NCBI RefSeq assembly: GCF_032104385.1
Contig: NZ_DAMCHJ010000002.1
Location: forward strand, 186,001-250,000
Reading direction: 5' to 3'
Source: Tissierella sp032104385
GTDB taxonomy: Bacteria > Bacillota > Clostridia > Tissierellales > Tissierellaceae
DNA length: 64,000 nucleotides
Shown piece after piece: positions 8,118 to 16,479 of this stretch. Numbering within the stretch: the first letter of the stretch is position 1; every line of letters starts with the position of its first letter. The translations under genes were made by a program, and so were the position numbers. The notes below the pieces were generated by a model, which did no database searches, had not been told where the DNA came from, and was given only the letters and a program-made list of their open reading frames with translations.

Positions 8118-8993
8118 TTATATATTTGTCTCTTTATACCTATCAAAATAACCACTTATTCCAATTAAAGCTAGAATGATAACTATACCTCCAAAAATCA
8201 CTCTAGAATTCAAAGGGTCTGAAAATAAAACTATACCTAAAATTGCTGCTATCAAAATTCTACTTGCAGATACAATAGCACCTGTTGCATTGTCTACATA
8301 CTTATATCCCATAGTTATAAATACCTGCCCCAATACTCCCGTTACTGCTGATAAAACTATATCTAATAATACTTTTGTATCAGGCATTGCTAAATCTTTT
8401 ATAACAAAGGGTAGATTAATAATAGTTGCTAAAAGCATTACATAAAAAATTATAATATGAGATTCATCATACTTCCCAGCTTCTTTAAGAGATAATATAC
8501 TGATAGCTGCAGCAATAGATGATAAAATGGAATAAATATCCCCTATATTTACACTACTGAAATCTGGAAATGCCACTAAATAACAACCTAACATAATTAT
8601 CCCTAAATATAGATAACTACTTTTCTTTATTTTATCTTTATAAATTATGGGTGCTAATATTAAAACAAATACAGGATATGTCATTTGTAACATATTTGCA
8701 TTCGTTATAGTGGTATATTGAAAACCAAGAGAAAAAAGCATTATTGATATACTGTTAAAGGCACTTCTAATGAATATATGCTTAAATCTATTTGGTTTAA
8801 AAGATTTTTTTGTAATAACTATATAAATAAACATTACTATTGTACCTAATAAAAATCTACTAAATGAATTAACCATACCAGACATAGATGAATTCATAGT
8901 AACCATTTTACCAAAAGAAGAACTAGCTGCAAAACTTAATGCAGATAATAATACATATATTATCCCTATTAATGCTGAATTATTGTTTTTAAT
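8118..8993 (-). CDS. EamA/DMT family membrane transporter, apparent ATT start codon
   Basis: Ten-helix transporter of the drug/metabolite superfamily, about 291 residues, with two EamA halves. The first in-frame ATG (8904-8906) would delete the first membrane helix. The frame stays open upstream to a TAG at 9006-9008 and encodes NSALIGIIYVLLSALSFA..., a normal first EamA helix ending in SFGK. The only strong ribosome site, AGGAGG at 9002-9007, is 8 bases before an in-frame ATT (8991-8993); an ATC is at 8997-8999. No ATG, GTG or TTG occurs in this stretch. I therefore place the start at the ATT, as used by infC. The substrate is unknown; the operon suggests import or export of an island metabolite. 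Confidence 0.8.
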   Translation of the reverse strand: MKNNNSALIGIIYVLLSALSFAASSSFGKMVTMNSSMSGMVNSFSRFLLGTIVMFIYIVITKKSFKPNRFKHIFIRSAFNSISIMLFSLGFQYTTITNANMLQMTYPVFVLILAPIIYKDKIKKSSYLYLGIIMLGCYLVAFPDFSSVNIGDIYSILSSIAAAISILSLKEAGKYDESHIIIFYVMLLATIINLPFVIKDLAMPDTKVLLDIVLSAVTGVLGQVFITMGYKYVDNATGAIVSASRILIAAILGIVLFSDPLNSRVIFGGIVIILALIGISGYFDRYKETNI

Positions 8994-9036
8994 TGCGATC
9001 CCCTCCTAAAAATAAAAAAGTTCATAAAATAAGCTT

Positions 9037-9070
9037 AACATAACCCTGCCATATTGGCTAGAGTTATGTT
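9037..9070. other. inverted repeat between amidohydrolase and transporter genes
   Basis: Arms AACATAAC and GTTATGTT (8 perfect pairs) enclose an imperfect inner stem (CCTGCCA/TGGCTAG). No clean T-run follows on the minus strand, so it may be an mRNA processing or partial attenuation hairpin inside the operon rather than a full terminator. Confidence 0.45.
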
Positions 9071-9104
9071 ATTTGCTTTTATATATTAAAAGATTAAATA
9101 AATA

Positions 9105-10298
9105 TTAATTTTCTGCTTCTAATAACCATAGATATGCAATGGTAGATAATAGAGCAGACCCTATAGGTAATACCTCTTCATTAAATATAACATTACTATT
9201 GTGTTGTCCAAATTCATATCCTTCTTGACTATTTTTACCTGCTCCAATAAATAGATATGCATTATCTTTAATTTTCTCAGATATATATGAAAAATCTTCT
9301 GAGCCTCTCTTCACTACAGGTTCTACATTAATATTTATTTTATCTTCAAGTTTTTGTGATAATTTTAAAACTTTGTCAGTGAACTCCTTTGATGTTGTTA
9401 ATGCCGGCAAGGATTTATCAACCTTAAATTCTGCATTTGCCATAAATGATTGAGATATTCCCTTTGTCATTGTTTCAAATCTTTTTAATAAATATTCTCT
9501 TTGCTTATCATCATATGTTCTTAATGTTCCTTTGATTTTTGCACTATTCGGTATAATATTAAAGGTACTATTTGCCTCTATAGAAGTTATGGAGAATAAA
9601 ACATGACTAAAAGGATCAACTTCTCGATTTATTAAACTACATAGGCTATTATATATATTAATAGCAACATTGATTGGATCTATGGTTTCATAAGCTCTTG
9701 CTCCATGTCCACCTCTACCATTTATGATTATTTCAAAACTATCATTTGATGCAAATGTCTTACCATATCCATAATCTAAAGTTCCTAAAGGACTCTTTGC
9801 ATCTACATGTAAAGCTAAGGCAGCACTTATATTCCTATCATCTAATACTCCCTTATCTAACATTCTCTTTGCACCAGTTCCACCTTCTTCATCAGGTTGA
9901 AACATAAGCCTTACTGTACCATTTAAGCTGTCTTCTCTTTCTTTAAGAATATTTGCAGCACCTAGTAACATAGTGGCATGTAGGTCATGACCACAACAGT
10001 GGGAAGACTCTATATCTGACTTAAATTCTAAATCGTTTAGTTCGTACATAGGTAATGCATCCATATCAGCTCTTAACAAAACTGTCTTTTCTCCAGAGCC
10101 AATATCTGCAACTATTCCTGTGCCATCAATATCACGAAAGTTAACACCTATTTCTTCAAGCTTTTCCTTTATATAAGCCGATGTTTTAGTTGTGTTATAT
10201 CCAACTTCAGCATTTTTATGAATATATCTTCTTGTTTGTATTAAATCATTTTTAATTTCATAAGCCTTATCAATAATGCTTTTCACATTTGGGTTCAT
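9105..10298 (-). CDS. M20 family amidohydrolase (N-acyl amino acid amidohydrolase / hippurate hydrolase type)
   Basis: 397-residue cytoplasmic metal hydrolase that cleaves amide bonds of N-acylated amino acids or related conjugates. Visible signatures are RADMDALPM (about 76-84), the metal-binding CGHDLH (Cys102, His104), the acidic pair in FQPDEEGG (Glu137/Glu138), LHVDAKSPLG (His164) and a C-terminal GQHNSNV. Length and motif order match IAA-amino-acid/hippurate hydrolases and YxeP-like N-acetyl-cysteine deacetylases. It lies 1 base after the cysteine-desulfidase-like gene, so tight co-expression is likely. That pairing suggests deacylation of a sulfur amino acid conjugate, but this is inference. 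Confidence 0.9.
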   Translation of the reverse strand: MNPNVKSIIDKAYEIKNDLIQTRRYIHKNAEVGYNTTKTSAYIKEKLEEIGVNFRDIDGTGIVADIGSGEKTVLLRADMDALPMYELNDLEFKSDIESSHCCGHDLHATMLLGAANILKEREDSLNGTVRLMFQPDEEGGTGAKRMLDKGVLDDRNISAALALHVDAKSPLGTLDYGYGKTFASNDSFEIIINGRGGHGARAYETIDPINVAINIYNSLCSLINREVDPFSHVLFSITSIEANSTFNIIPNSAKIKGTLRTYDDKQREYLLKRFETMTKGISQSFMANAEFKVDKSLPALTTSKEFTDKVLKLSQKLEDKININVEPVVKRGSEDFSYISEKIKDNAYLFIGAGKNSQEGYEFGQHNSNVIFNEEVLPIGSALLSTIAYLWLLEAEN

Positions 10299-10299
10299 T

Positions 10300-11601
10300 T
10301 TATCCCTCTCTATTTAACATTATTTCAATAACTGTATCATCAACGGATTTCATCCCTTTAAAGCTGATTTCTCTTAAGTTTCTTATACTTTCTTCTGCAC
10401 TGCTGCTAGCTATCCCATTATGAGCCTTTATATTAGTACCTTGAATTGCCAATAATGCTGATTGTACGGCAGTTGAAGCCGCAGTACCTAACTTAAGTGC
10501 GCAACTTGGCTTAGCTCCATCACATATTACTCCTGCTTGGTTTGCAATGATATTATTTATAGTTGGTGAAATATTATCTCTTCCTGATAATAACCATGCT
10601 ATTGCTGAACCAGAACCTATTGACGCAGCTAGACTACATCCACATAAATTTGATAATCTTCCAATATATTTTTTAACATAAGATGTAATTATATGACTAA
10701 TAGCTAAAGCTTTAGCTAAATCTTCATTGTCTACTTCTTTAATTTCTTTATATGCAGCTATTGGCAGTATAGCAGTTAAACCATTATTTCCACTTCCACT
10801 GGAACTCATAACTGGCATAGATTGACCTGACATTCTAACATCTGATGCTGCTGCCGTTAGCATATAAGCTAAATTTCCAAGATCTTTTGAAATGATACCG
10901 TTTTCAATGTTTTTATTATAGCTATATCCTGTTCCTAGACCATATTTTGCTTTTATTCCTGCCTGAGCTACTTGGATATTCATTTCCATACCATCTAATA
11001 AAAACTTAATATCCTCATAGTCCATCTCTTCAATTTCTTTAACAATAGTATCTATTGATAAGTTGTAAAATCCCTCATCAGGATTATCCTTTGTAGCTTT
11101 ATCGGTTGCTTCATTTCTCTTATTTAATATTTCATTACCATCTAATGATAAATAAACTATATTATCATGTTTATCTTCTGTTATAGCTGTTGCAATATGA
11201 TTAGCATTTTCTACAATTGTTTTTATATAAACTGATTTATTATTATCTTTAGCAACTTTAACATCTATTTCATATGTTCCTAATGCTTTCTCAGATTTTT
11301 TTAATTCTTCATCAGTAATCTTTCCTAGAATTTCTAATCCATATTTAGGAGATGTGGCTGCCCCTAAGGAGGCAGCAATATCTAATCCTATTTTATCCGT
11401 ATTTGGTATTCCAACATCCATACCATTTTTATATATACCTTTGCTTACTTCTACTGTTATTTTTGAAATTTCTTTAGAATCAGCAGGTAATGAATTTACT
11501 GCATAAGCTGTATTTAATGCAACTGCTACTGGTTCTGTACAGCCAACTGCAGGTTTTACTTCTCTTTTTAATATTTCAATAATTTGTTCTTTAATATTCA
11601 C
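10300..11601 (-). CDS. L-cysteine desulfidase / L-serine dehydratase-like protein (CdsA/CyuA/YhaM, UPF0597)
   Basis: 433-residue member of the family of archaeal CdsA and enterobacterial CyuA (YhaM), 4Fe-4S enzymes that release sulfide, ammonia and pyruvate from cysteine. The N-terminal VGCTEPVAVAL carries the conserved active-site cysteine (Cys21). The cluster cysteines fit LCGCSLAA near residue 340 and ICDGAKPSC near 365. The glycine/serine-rich SSSGSGNNG near 265 is also conserved. In E. coli the paralogue is beside a transporter, as here with YfcC. The real substrate could be cysteine, serine or another beta-substituted alanine. Confidence 0.88.
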   Translation of the reverse strand: MNIKEQIIEILKREVKPAVGCTEPVAVALNTAYAVNSLPADSKEISKITVEVSKGIYKNGMDVGIPNTDKIGLDIAASLGAATSPKYGLEILGKITDEELKKSEKALGTYEIDVKVAKDNNKSVYIKTIVENANHIATAITEDKHDNIVYLSLDGNEILNKRNEATDKATKDNPDEGFYNLSIDTIVKEIEEMDYEDIKFLLDGMEMNIQVAQAGIKAKYGLGTGYSYNKNIENGIISKDLGNLAYMLTAAASDVRMSGQSMPVMSSSGSGNNGLTAILPIAAYKEIKEVDNEDLAKALAISHIITSYVKKYIGRLSNLCGCSLAASIGSGSAIAWLLSGRDNISPTINNIIANQAGVICDGAKPSCALKLGTAASTAVQSALLAIQGTNIKAHNGIASSSAEESIRNLREISFKGMKSVDDTVIEIMLNREG

Positions 11602-11642
11602 TTAAATTAACCCCTTATTTTATCTTTTGTTTCTTAAATTGT

Positions 11643-13055
11643 TTAAAATGGCCCTAAATTTATTGCTGCTGCAATTGCTACACATATCGCTCCAATAATT
11701 GTATTTGTAAGAATTATCTTCCAAATATATTTAAAATATTTTGGATAGCTAATACCTGCTATAGCTATTGCTCCTGATGTTAATGGTGACATAGGTAATA
11801 AAAGATTAGTAATACCATCACCGTATTGGAAAGCAGCACAAACAGTTTGTTGAGTTATTCCAATTATATCTCCAATAGGTGATAATATTGGGATAGTAAC
11901 TGCTGCTTGTCCAGCTCCTGAAATTATGAAGAAGTTCGTAATATATTGAATAAAGTACATTGTAACTGCACCAAATATCTTTGATGTTCCTGTTAACATT
12001 CCAGATAATGCATATACAATCGTATCGATCATTCCTGCACCTTCCATAATGATAGCGATTGCCTTTGCAAATCCAACTACCATTATTCCACCAACCATTC
12101 CTGATGCACCTTTAACGAATAATTCCATCAATTTATTTGGTGAATATCTGGCAATAACACCAACTACTAACATCATCATTAAGAATATAGCTGGTACTTC
12201 TGTTTTAAAATCTCCTCCAGTTAATGCTGTATATACAACAAATGCCATACCTGCAAATACTGCTAGCAAAATTCCTATGTTTTTAGCATCTAACTCAGGC
12301 ATCACTTGCTCTTCTGCATCTTTCTTAGCTGCTTGCTCTACATCATATATAATACTATTTTTAGGGTCTTTTCTAATACTCTTAGCATATTTTACTGTCC
12401 AAAAAGAAACTGAACAGTTAAATCCAACAAATGCAATAACCCTATACCATGCAGCGGAGAATAAAGGTAAACCAACTAATCCTTGAGCTGTACCTATTGT
12501 AAATGGATTAAATATACCAGATGCTAATCCAGCTCCTCCTCCTGCAACTACTATACTAATTCCAACTAAAGCATCTAATCCCATGGAACGTGCTAATAAA
12601 ACTCCTAGTGGAACGAAAGCTAAATAAGCTTCTAATGTTCCAATAAATGTTGGTATTAACGAGAAAATAAATACTAATACAGGTATAAAATAAATATCCT
12701 TTCCTTTAGCCTTAGAAATAGCTTTGTTTAAGAATGCTTGAATAGCACCAGTACTAGTAACTACTGAAAAAGTACCTCCTACTATTAGGATTAAAAAACA
12801 TATCCAACTTGTTGCTAAAAATCCTTTAGGTACAGCTGTAAATATGTCCATTATAGAAGCTGGGTTCTTTTCAGTTCCATGATATGAACTTGGATCAACT
12901 AATACTCTTCCTGAAGCTGGATCTTCAACACGGTCATACTGTCCTGCTGGAACTATATAAGTTAACAATGCTGCCAAAAGAATTATACAACTAATAATTA
13001 TAAGCGTATGCGGAAATTCCCTCTTTTTTTTCACATTAACAGTTTTCTCAGCCAT
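11643..13055 (-). CDS. YfcC family membrane carrier
   Basis: 470-residue polytopic transporter of the YfcC/DcuC-like family (often labelled C4-dicarboxylate or arginine/ornithine carrier, but substrates vary). It begins with a basic cytoplasmic tail and helix at about 15-35, followed by a characteristic extracellular loop (VPAGQYDRVEDPASGRVLVDP) shortened here to VPAGQYDRVEDPASG, then about ten more helices. A cytosolic loop lies near residues 225-255, and the GGGAGLASGIFNPFTIG segment near 172-188 is typical of the family. Good GGAGG site before the ATG. It is second in the island after the UroD-like gene, so it probably imports the compound processed by the M20 and CyuA-like enzymes. Confidence 0.88.
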   Translation of the reverse strand: MAEKTVNVKKKREFPHTLIIISCIILLAALLTYIVPAGQYDRVEDPASGRVLVDPSSYHGTEKNPASIMDIFTAVPKGFLATSWICFLILIVGGTFSVVTSTGAIQAFLNKAISKAKGKDIYFIPVLVFIFSLIPTFIGTLEAYLAFVPLGVLLARSMGLDALVGISIVVAGGGAGLASGIFNPFTIGTAQGLVGLPLFSAAWYRVIAFVGFNCSVSFWTVKYAKSIRKDPKNSIIYDVEQAAKKDAEEQVMPELDAKNIGILLAVFAGMAFVVYTALTGGDFKTEVPAIFLMMMLVVGVIARYSPNKLMELFVKGASGMVGGIMVVGFAKAIAIIMEGAGMIDTIVYALSGMLTGTSKIFGAVTMYFIQYITNFFIISGAGQAAVTIPILSPIGDIIGITQQTVCAAFQYGDGITNLLLPMSPLTSGAIAIAGISYPKYFKYIWKIILTNTIIGAICVAIAAAINLGPF

Positions 13056-13066
13056 TTTTATCCTCC

Positions 13067-14104
13067 TTAATCTAAGTTAACAGATTTTCTAAGTACCTCT
13101 ACAGATTCTCTAAGTGCTTTTAAGTTTTCATTTGCTGTTTTAGGGTCAACAACACAACCAGGTCCTAAAATGAATCCTTTGCCATCTATTTCTTCGATAG
13201 CTTCTTTAGCATGCTCTAATATTTGTTCTTTAGTACTTCTTGCCATTATACTATCATAATTCAATACTCCATCAACAAAGTATGGAACTTCTTGTATTCC
13301 ACCTAAGAAACATTTATCTGTTTTCTTTCTTGCTTCTGATAAGCTTGGGAATGTATGTCTATCATGCCAGTTAATGCAATTTACTGGATAGTTTTCAGCT
13401 ATTGTATCAAACATTATATTATCGCCATGGATATGTATAATATTAAAGTATGTCTGATCTGAATAAGATTTTATTAATTCTAAATCATATTTCATTCCAA
13501 ATTCTTTAAATTCTTCATCATTCATTAAATCATAGTTAGCATTTTGAGTCGCTAAAAAGAATCCGCTTACTCCAGCATTTATATTCTCTTTAACAAAATT
13601 AATTGTTGTTGCAGTTATAACTTCTAGTGCTTTGTGTACTTCCGCCGGATTTTCCTTAATATCTTTAAACAGTCTATCTCCCGCTAACTTTTTTAATGTA
13701 GAAATTGGGCTAAATATTGTTTGCACATAAGGTGTGTTTTTTGGAATAATCTTAGATATTTGCTGAGATAGTTGTAGCTGTTTTCCCCAAGTACCGTAAT
13801 AAGCAGGTAATACTTCTAGTTTTGAATAATCACTTACTTCCTTTATGCCAGGTGCTATTACAATAGGTTCATGATATTTATGACAATATATCTTTAATTG
13901 TGCACCCCAATCTTGAATTGAATATGTTCCAAAAGGCATTAGCTTTATAAAATCAAAGTCGTACTCCTCATTAAAGGCAACTTGTGTTTGAGCTAATGAT
14001 ATTGGGTCTTGATCTACTTCTGAAAAATGCATCCATGCACTAACAGGTACTCTGTCTACTTCTTGATTACGTAATGCTGCCATAATCCTCTGTTCTCTGT
14101 TCAT
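13067..14104 (-). CDS. UroD-family protein (uroporphyrinogen decarboxylase / corrinoid methyltransferase fold)
   Basis: 345 residues with the UroD fold. In methyltransferase members such as MtaA a zinc is held by an HxC pair plus a distant cysteine; here HIHGDN supplies His224 and His226 and GPGCVVDP supplies Cys317, so a variant zinc site is plausible. Haem synthesis genes are absent nearby, arguing against true HemE. No corrinoid protein or RamA-type activator is next to it, so the methyl acceptor, if any, is unknown. It is the first gene of the island, 221 bases from the divergent AraC gene, with a GGAGG site before the ATG. Confidence 0.85.
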   Translation of the reverse strand: MNREQRIMAALRNQEVDRVPVSAWMHFSEVDQDPISLAQTQVAFNEEYDFDFIKLMPFGTYSIQDWGAQLKIYCHKYHEPIVIAPGIKEVSDYSKLEVLPAYYGTWGKQLQLSQQISKIIPKNTPYVQTIFSPISTLKKLAGDRLFKDIKENPAEVHKALEVITATTINFVKENINAGVSGFFLATQNANYDLMNDEEFKEFGMKYDLELIKSYSDQTYFNIIHIHGDNIMFDTIAENYPVNCINWHDRHTFPSLSEARKKTDKCFLGGIQEVPYFVDGVLNYDSIMARSTKEQILEHAKEAIEEIDGKGFILGPGCVVDPKTANENLKALRESVEVLRKSVNLD

Positions 14105-14144
14105 ATAACCTTCCTCCTAACCCTTAAATTTAATCTTGATACAT

Positions 14145-14173
14145 TTGACATAATAATTGCATAAAAGTATAAT
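14145..14173 (+). promoter_or_regulatory. consensus sigma-A promoter reading toward the AraC gene
   Basis: Perfect TTGACA (14145-14150), 17-base spacer, perfect TATAAT (14168-14173). The transcript would start near 14180 and leave a leader of about 145 bases before the AraC ATG. Confidence 0.75.
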
Positions 14174-14206
14174 AATTAATATAATTGTTTTGTTATTATA
14201 CTTTTA
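14162..14206. promoter_or_regulatory. 14-base inverted repeat carrying opposed -10 elements of the AraC gene and the island operon
   Basis: TAAAAGTATAATAA (14162-14175) and TTATTATACTTTTA (14193-14206) are exact inverted copies 17 bases apart. Each holds a TATAAT. The minus-strand copy (14195-14200) lacks a recognisable -35, as expected for an activator-dependent promoter of the island operon. The two promoters face each other, so their transcripts overlap. Confidence 0.6.
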
Positions 14207-14325
14207 CACTAGTTTATAAATGAATTACTGAATAATAAATTCATCTAAAATGATATCATATTTAATTAATTTCATTATGGGTTAGATTAATCTCATGTAC
14301 AGTTTATTTTAAGGTGGTATGAATT

Positions 14326-15255
14326 ATGGAAAATAATATTAAATGTAGCAATAGTTGTAATATCTTGTATAATAACTTTTCAATATCTGAAAAAGCATAT
14401 TTAGATGAACTTTTTGATAATTTCAAAAATAGTTCTGAAACATATTGTGCTTTTATATTAACAAACATTTCACTTGACCTAGGAGATAACTTTCCTTACA
14501 CTAAAGTTATTTATGTAACAAATGGCAGCCTAAATGTTCATGTTAATGATTTGTCAGCAATATTGTCTAAGGATCATTTTCTTTTTGTAAATGCACACTC
14601 TAGACTAAAAATCAGTCCAAATACAGAGGATACTGTATTTTTTAATTTCTATTTTAAAAGAACATTTTTTCATCCTAGTTTTATGAAAAAACTCTCAGAA
14701 TATGAAATTTTTTATAATTTCATCAATTTTTGCCTAATGGGAAGGGAAAACAACAAAGCTCATACTTTGTTTAAATGCAATAATTTTACAGTAAGACAGC
14801 TATTATATATTATGCTGTCTTTAGTTAAGAACAAAAACACGGATTTATTGGAGGCAGCCTTACTATTTCTTTTTGAATATCTATATAAATCTGAAGATAG
14901 TGAAGTCCTCACTTCTCTATCAACATTTATAAATGCCTCCATAGTGAATTCAATGATTAAGTATATATCCATTAACTATAATGATGTAACTTTGCACAGC
15001 TTATCCAAACATTTTAATTACCATCCAAATTATATATCTAATTTAATTAAAAAAGAGACAAATATGACATTCCAGCAACATGTTCAAAATGCAAAGTTAA
15101 AAAAGGCAGCATATTTATTAATAAATACTGATTTATATATTAAAGATATCGCTCTGGACTTAGGTTATGTGGATACTTCTTATTTCAATAAAATATTCAA
15201 AGAGACATACAATTGTACTCCAACAAACTACAGATTAAAAAACAAATCTATATAG
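14326..15255 (+). CDS. AraC family transcriptional regulator of the metabolic island
   Basis: 309-residue regulator. The N-terminal half (about 1-190) is a cupin-like effector domain with HVNDLSAILSKDHFLFVNA-like strands (HVNDLSAILSKDHFLFVN). The C-terminal 100 residues carry the two helix-turn-helix motifs: HSLSKHFNYHPNYISNLIKK (first) and IKDIALDLGYVDTSYFNKIF (second, the AraC signature, ending in FKETYNCTPTNYR). It is divergent from the UroD-first operon and is the likely activator, sensing a substrate or intermediate of that pathway. AAGGTGG lies before the ATG. A bidirectional terminator follows. Confidence 0.93.
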   Translation: MENNIKCSNSCNILYNNFSISEKAYLDELFDNFKNSSETYCAFILTNISLDLGDNFPYTKVIYVTNGSLNVHVNDLSAILSKDHFLFVNAHSRLKISPNTEDTVFFNFYFKRTFFHPSFMKKLSEYEIFYNFINFCLMGRENNKAHTLFKCNNFTVRQLLYIMLSLVKNKNTDLLEAALLFLFEYLYKSEDSEVLTSLSTFINASIVNSMIKYISINYNDVTLHSLSKHFNYHPNYISNLIKKETNMTFQQHVQNAKLKKAAYLLINTDLYIKDIALDLGYVDTSYFNKIFKETYNCTPTNYRLKNKSI

Positions 15256-15279
15256 CACATATTATAATCTTATAATCAG

Positions 15280-15312
15280 AAAGAGAGATAAAGTTATTCT
15301 TTATCTCTCTTT
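15280..15312. terminator. bidirectional terminator between AraC and LytM genes
   Basis: Perfect 14-pair stem: AAAGAGAGATAAAG, loop TTATT, CTTTATCTCTCTTT. It lies between two convergent stop codons. Confidence 0.75.
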
Positions 15313-15332
15313 CCCTATTATCAAATATAGAC

Positions 15333-16469
15333 TTATTTTCCTCTTAACCATGGTATTGGATCTACATAAGCCCCATTTTTTCTTACCTCAAAGTGACAAT
15401 GAGGACCAGTAGATATTCCTGTACTACCAGCTTTTGCAATTGTATCTCCACGCTTTACCTCTTTACCTACTGACACAACTAAGGATGAATTATGACCATA
15501 AAGTGTAACAATTCCACCGCCATGATCAATCATTACTGCTTTACCATAACCACCTAATGTTCCTGAATATATTACAGTTCCCGCTGAGGCAGCCTTAATG
15601 CTTGTCCCAGTAGGTGCTGGTATGTCTATTCCTGTATGCAATTTCTTAGTTTTAAAAACAGGATGAACTCTATATCCAAATGGAGAGCTAATTCTTGAGT
15701 AACCAGGTACAGGCCATGACATTGTACCTCCTGAATATGGTCCAGTAACTCGTTGCAATTTGACTATTTGTGATTCTATTTCCTTAGCATAATCATTTAA
15801 TTTGTCATATTCTTTTTCATATGCTTCTTTATCTTTTGCAAGTCTTCCCATTAAATCTTCTTTTTCCCTAGTAGCTTTAGCTAAATCTCTTCTTCTAGCT
15901 TCTAGTTTGGTCTTTGATGTTTCCATGGCTTTTTTTTGTGTTTGTAATTCAGTTTTCTTTGTATCAATTATATCTCTTTGTTCCTTCATATATTCTATTA
16001 ATTCTGTATCATGTTTTGCTATGGCTTTTACCATATCTTGCCTGGATAAAAAGTCTTTAATATCTGCAGAGGATAAAAGAACTTCTAAATACCCCACATT
16101 CCCATTTTTATACATTACTCTTAATCTCTTTCCAAACACTTCCTTTTTATCACTTATATTTTCTTCCGCCTCTTTTAATTCTGTAGTAGTTTTTTCAATA
16201 TTTAAAGTCAAATCTTGTAGTTCTTTCTCCACTTTATTTAAATCATTACTGGCACTTGACATCTTTGCATCCAAAGTTTCAATTTCCTTTGATACATCTT
16301 TTGTCCTTTTTTCAATTGCCTTTATTTCCTTTTTAGTGTCTTTTATTTTCTTATCAATTGTTGTTTGTTTTTTCTTTAAATCTTCCACTGTATCCGCAGC
16401 ATATACTTGGATAAAATTAAATGTAAATATTAAAGCCAATACTAGATATATAATTTTTTTCTTTTTCAT
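15333..16469 (-). CDS. M23 (LytM) peptidase with coiled coil, murein hydrolase activator EnvC-like
   Basis: 378 residues from the ATG at 16467-16469, chosen because GGGGGG lies 7 bases upstream; an earlier ATG at 16487 lacks a ribosome site and overlaps ftsX. A signal peptide (about 1-25) is followed by a long coiled coil (about 28-245) and a C-terminal LytM domain with HTGIDIPAPTGT and GPHCHFEV carrying zinc ligands. This is the architecture of EnvC/PcsB-type proteins controlled by FtsEX through the membrane. Its position 10 bases after ftsX supports that partnership. It acts at the cell wall during division or sporulation septum turnover. Confidence 0.93.
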   Translation of the reverse strand: MKKKKIIYLVLALIFTFNFIQVYAADTVEDLKKKQTTIDKKIKDTKKEIKAIEKRTKDVSKEIETLDAKMSSASNDLNKVEKELQDLTLNIEKTTTELKEAEENISDKKEVFGKRLRVMYKNGNVGYLEVLLSSADIKDFLSRQDMVKAIAKHDTELIEYMKEQRDIIDTKKTELQTQKKAMETSKTKLEARRRDLAKATREKEDLMGRLAKDKEAYEKEYDKLNDYAKEIESQIVKLQRVTGPYSGGTMSWPVPGYSRISSPFGYRVHPVFKTKKLHTGIDIPAPTGTSIKAASAGTVIYSGTLGGYGKAVMIDHGGGIVTLYGHNSSLVVSVGKEVKRGDTIAKAGSTGISTGPHCHFEVRKNGAYVDPIPWLRGK

Positions 16470-16479
16470 ATTGTCCCCC

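Noticed and set aside
13067..14104. UroD-like protein as HemE of haem synthesis
   Set aside because: No haem genes nearby, and the sequence pattern (HxH, distant Cys) fits methyltransferase-type members better.
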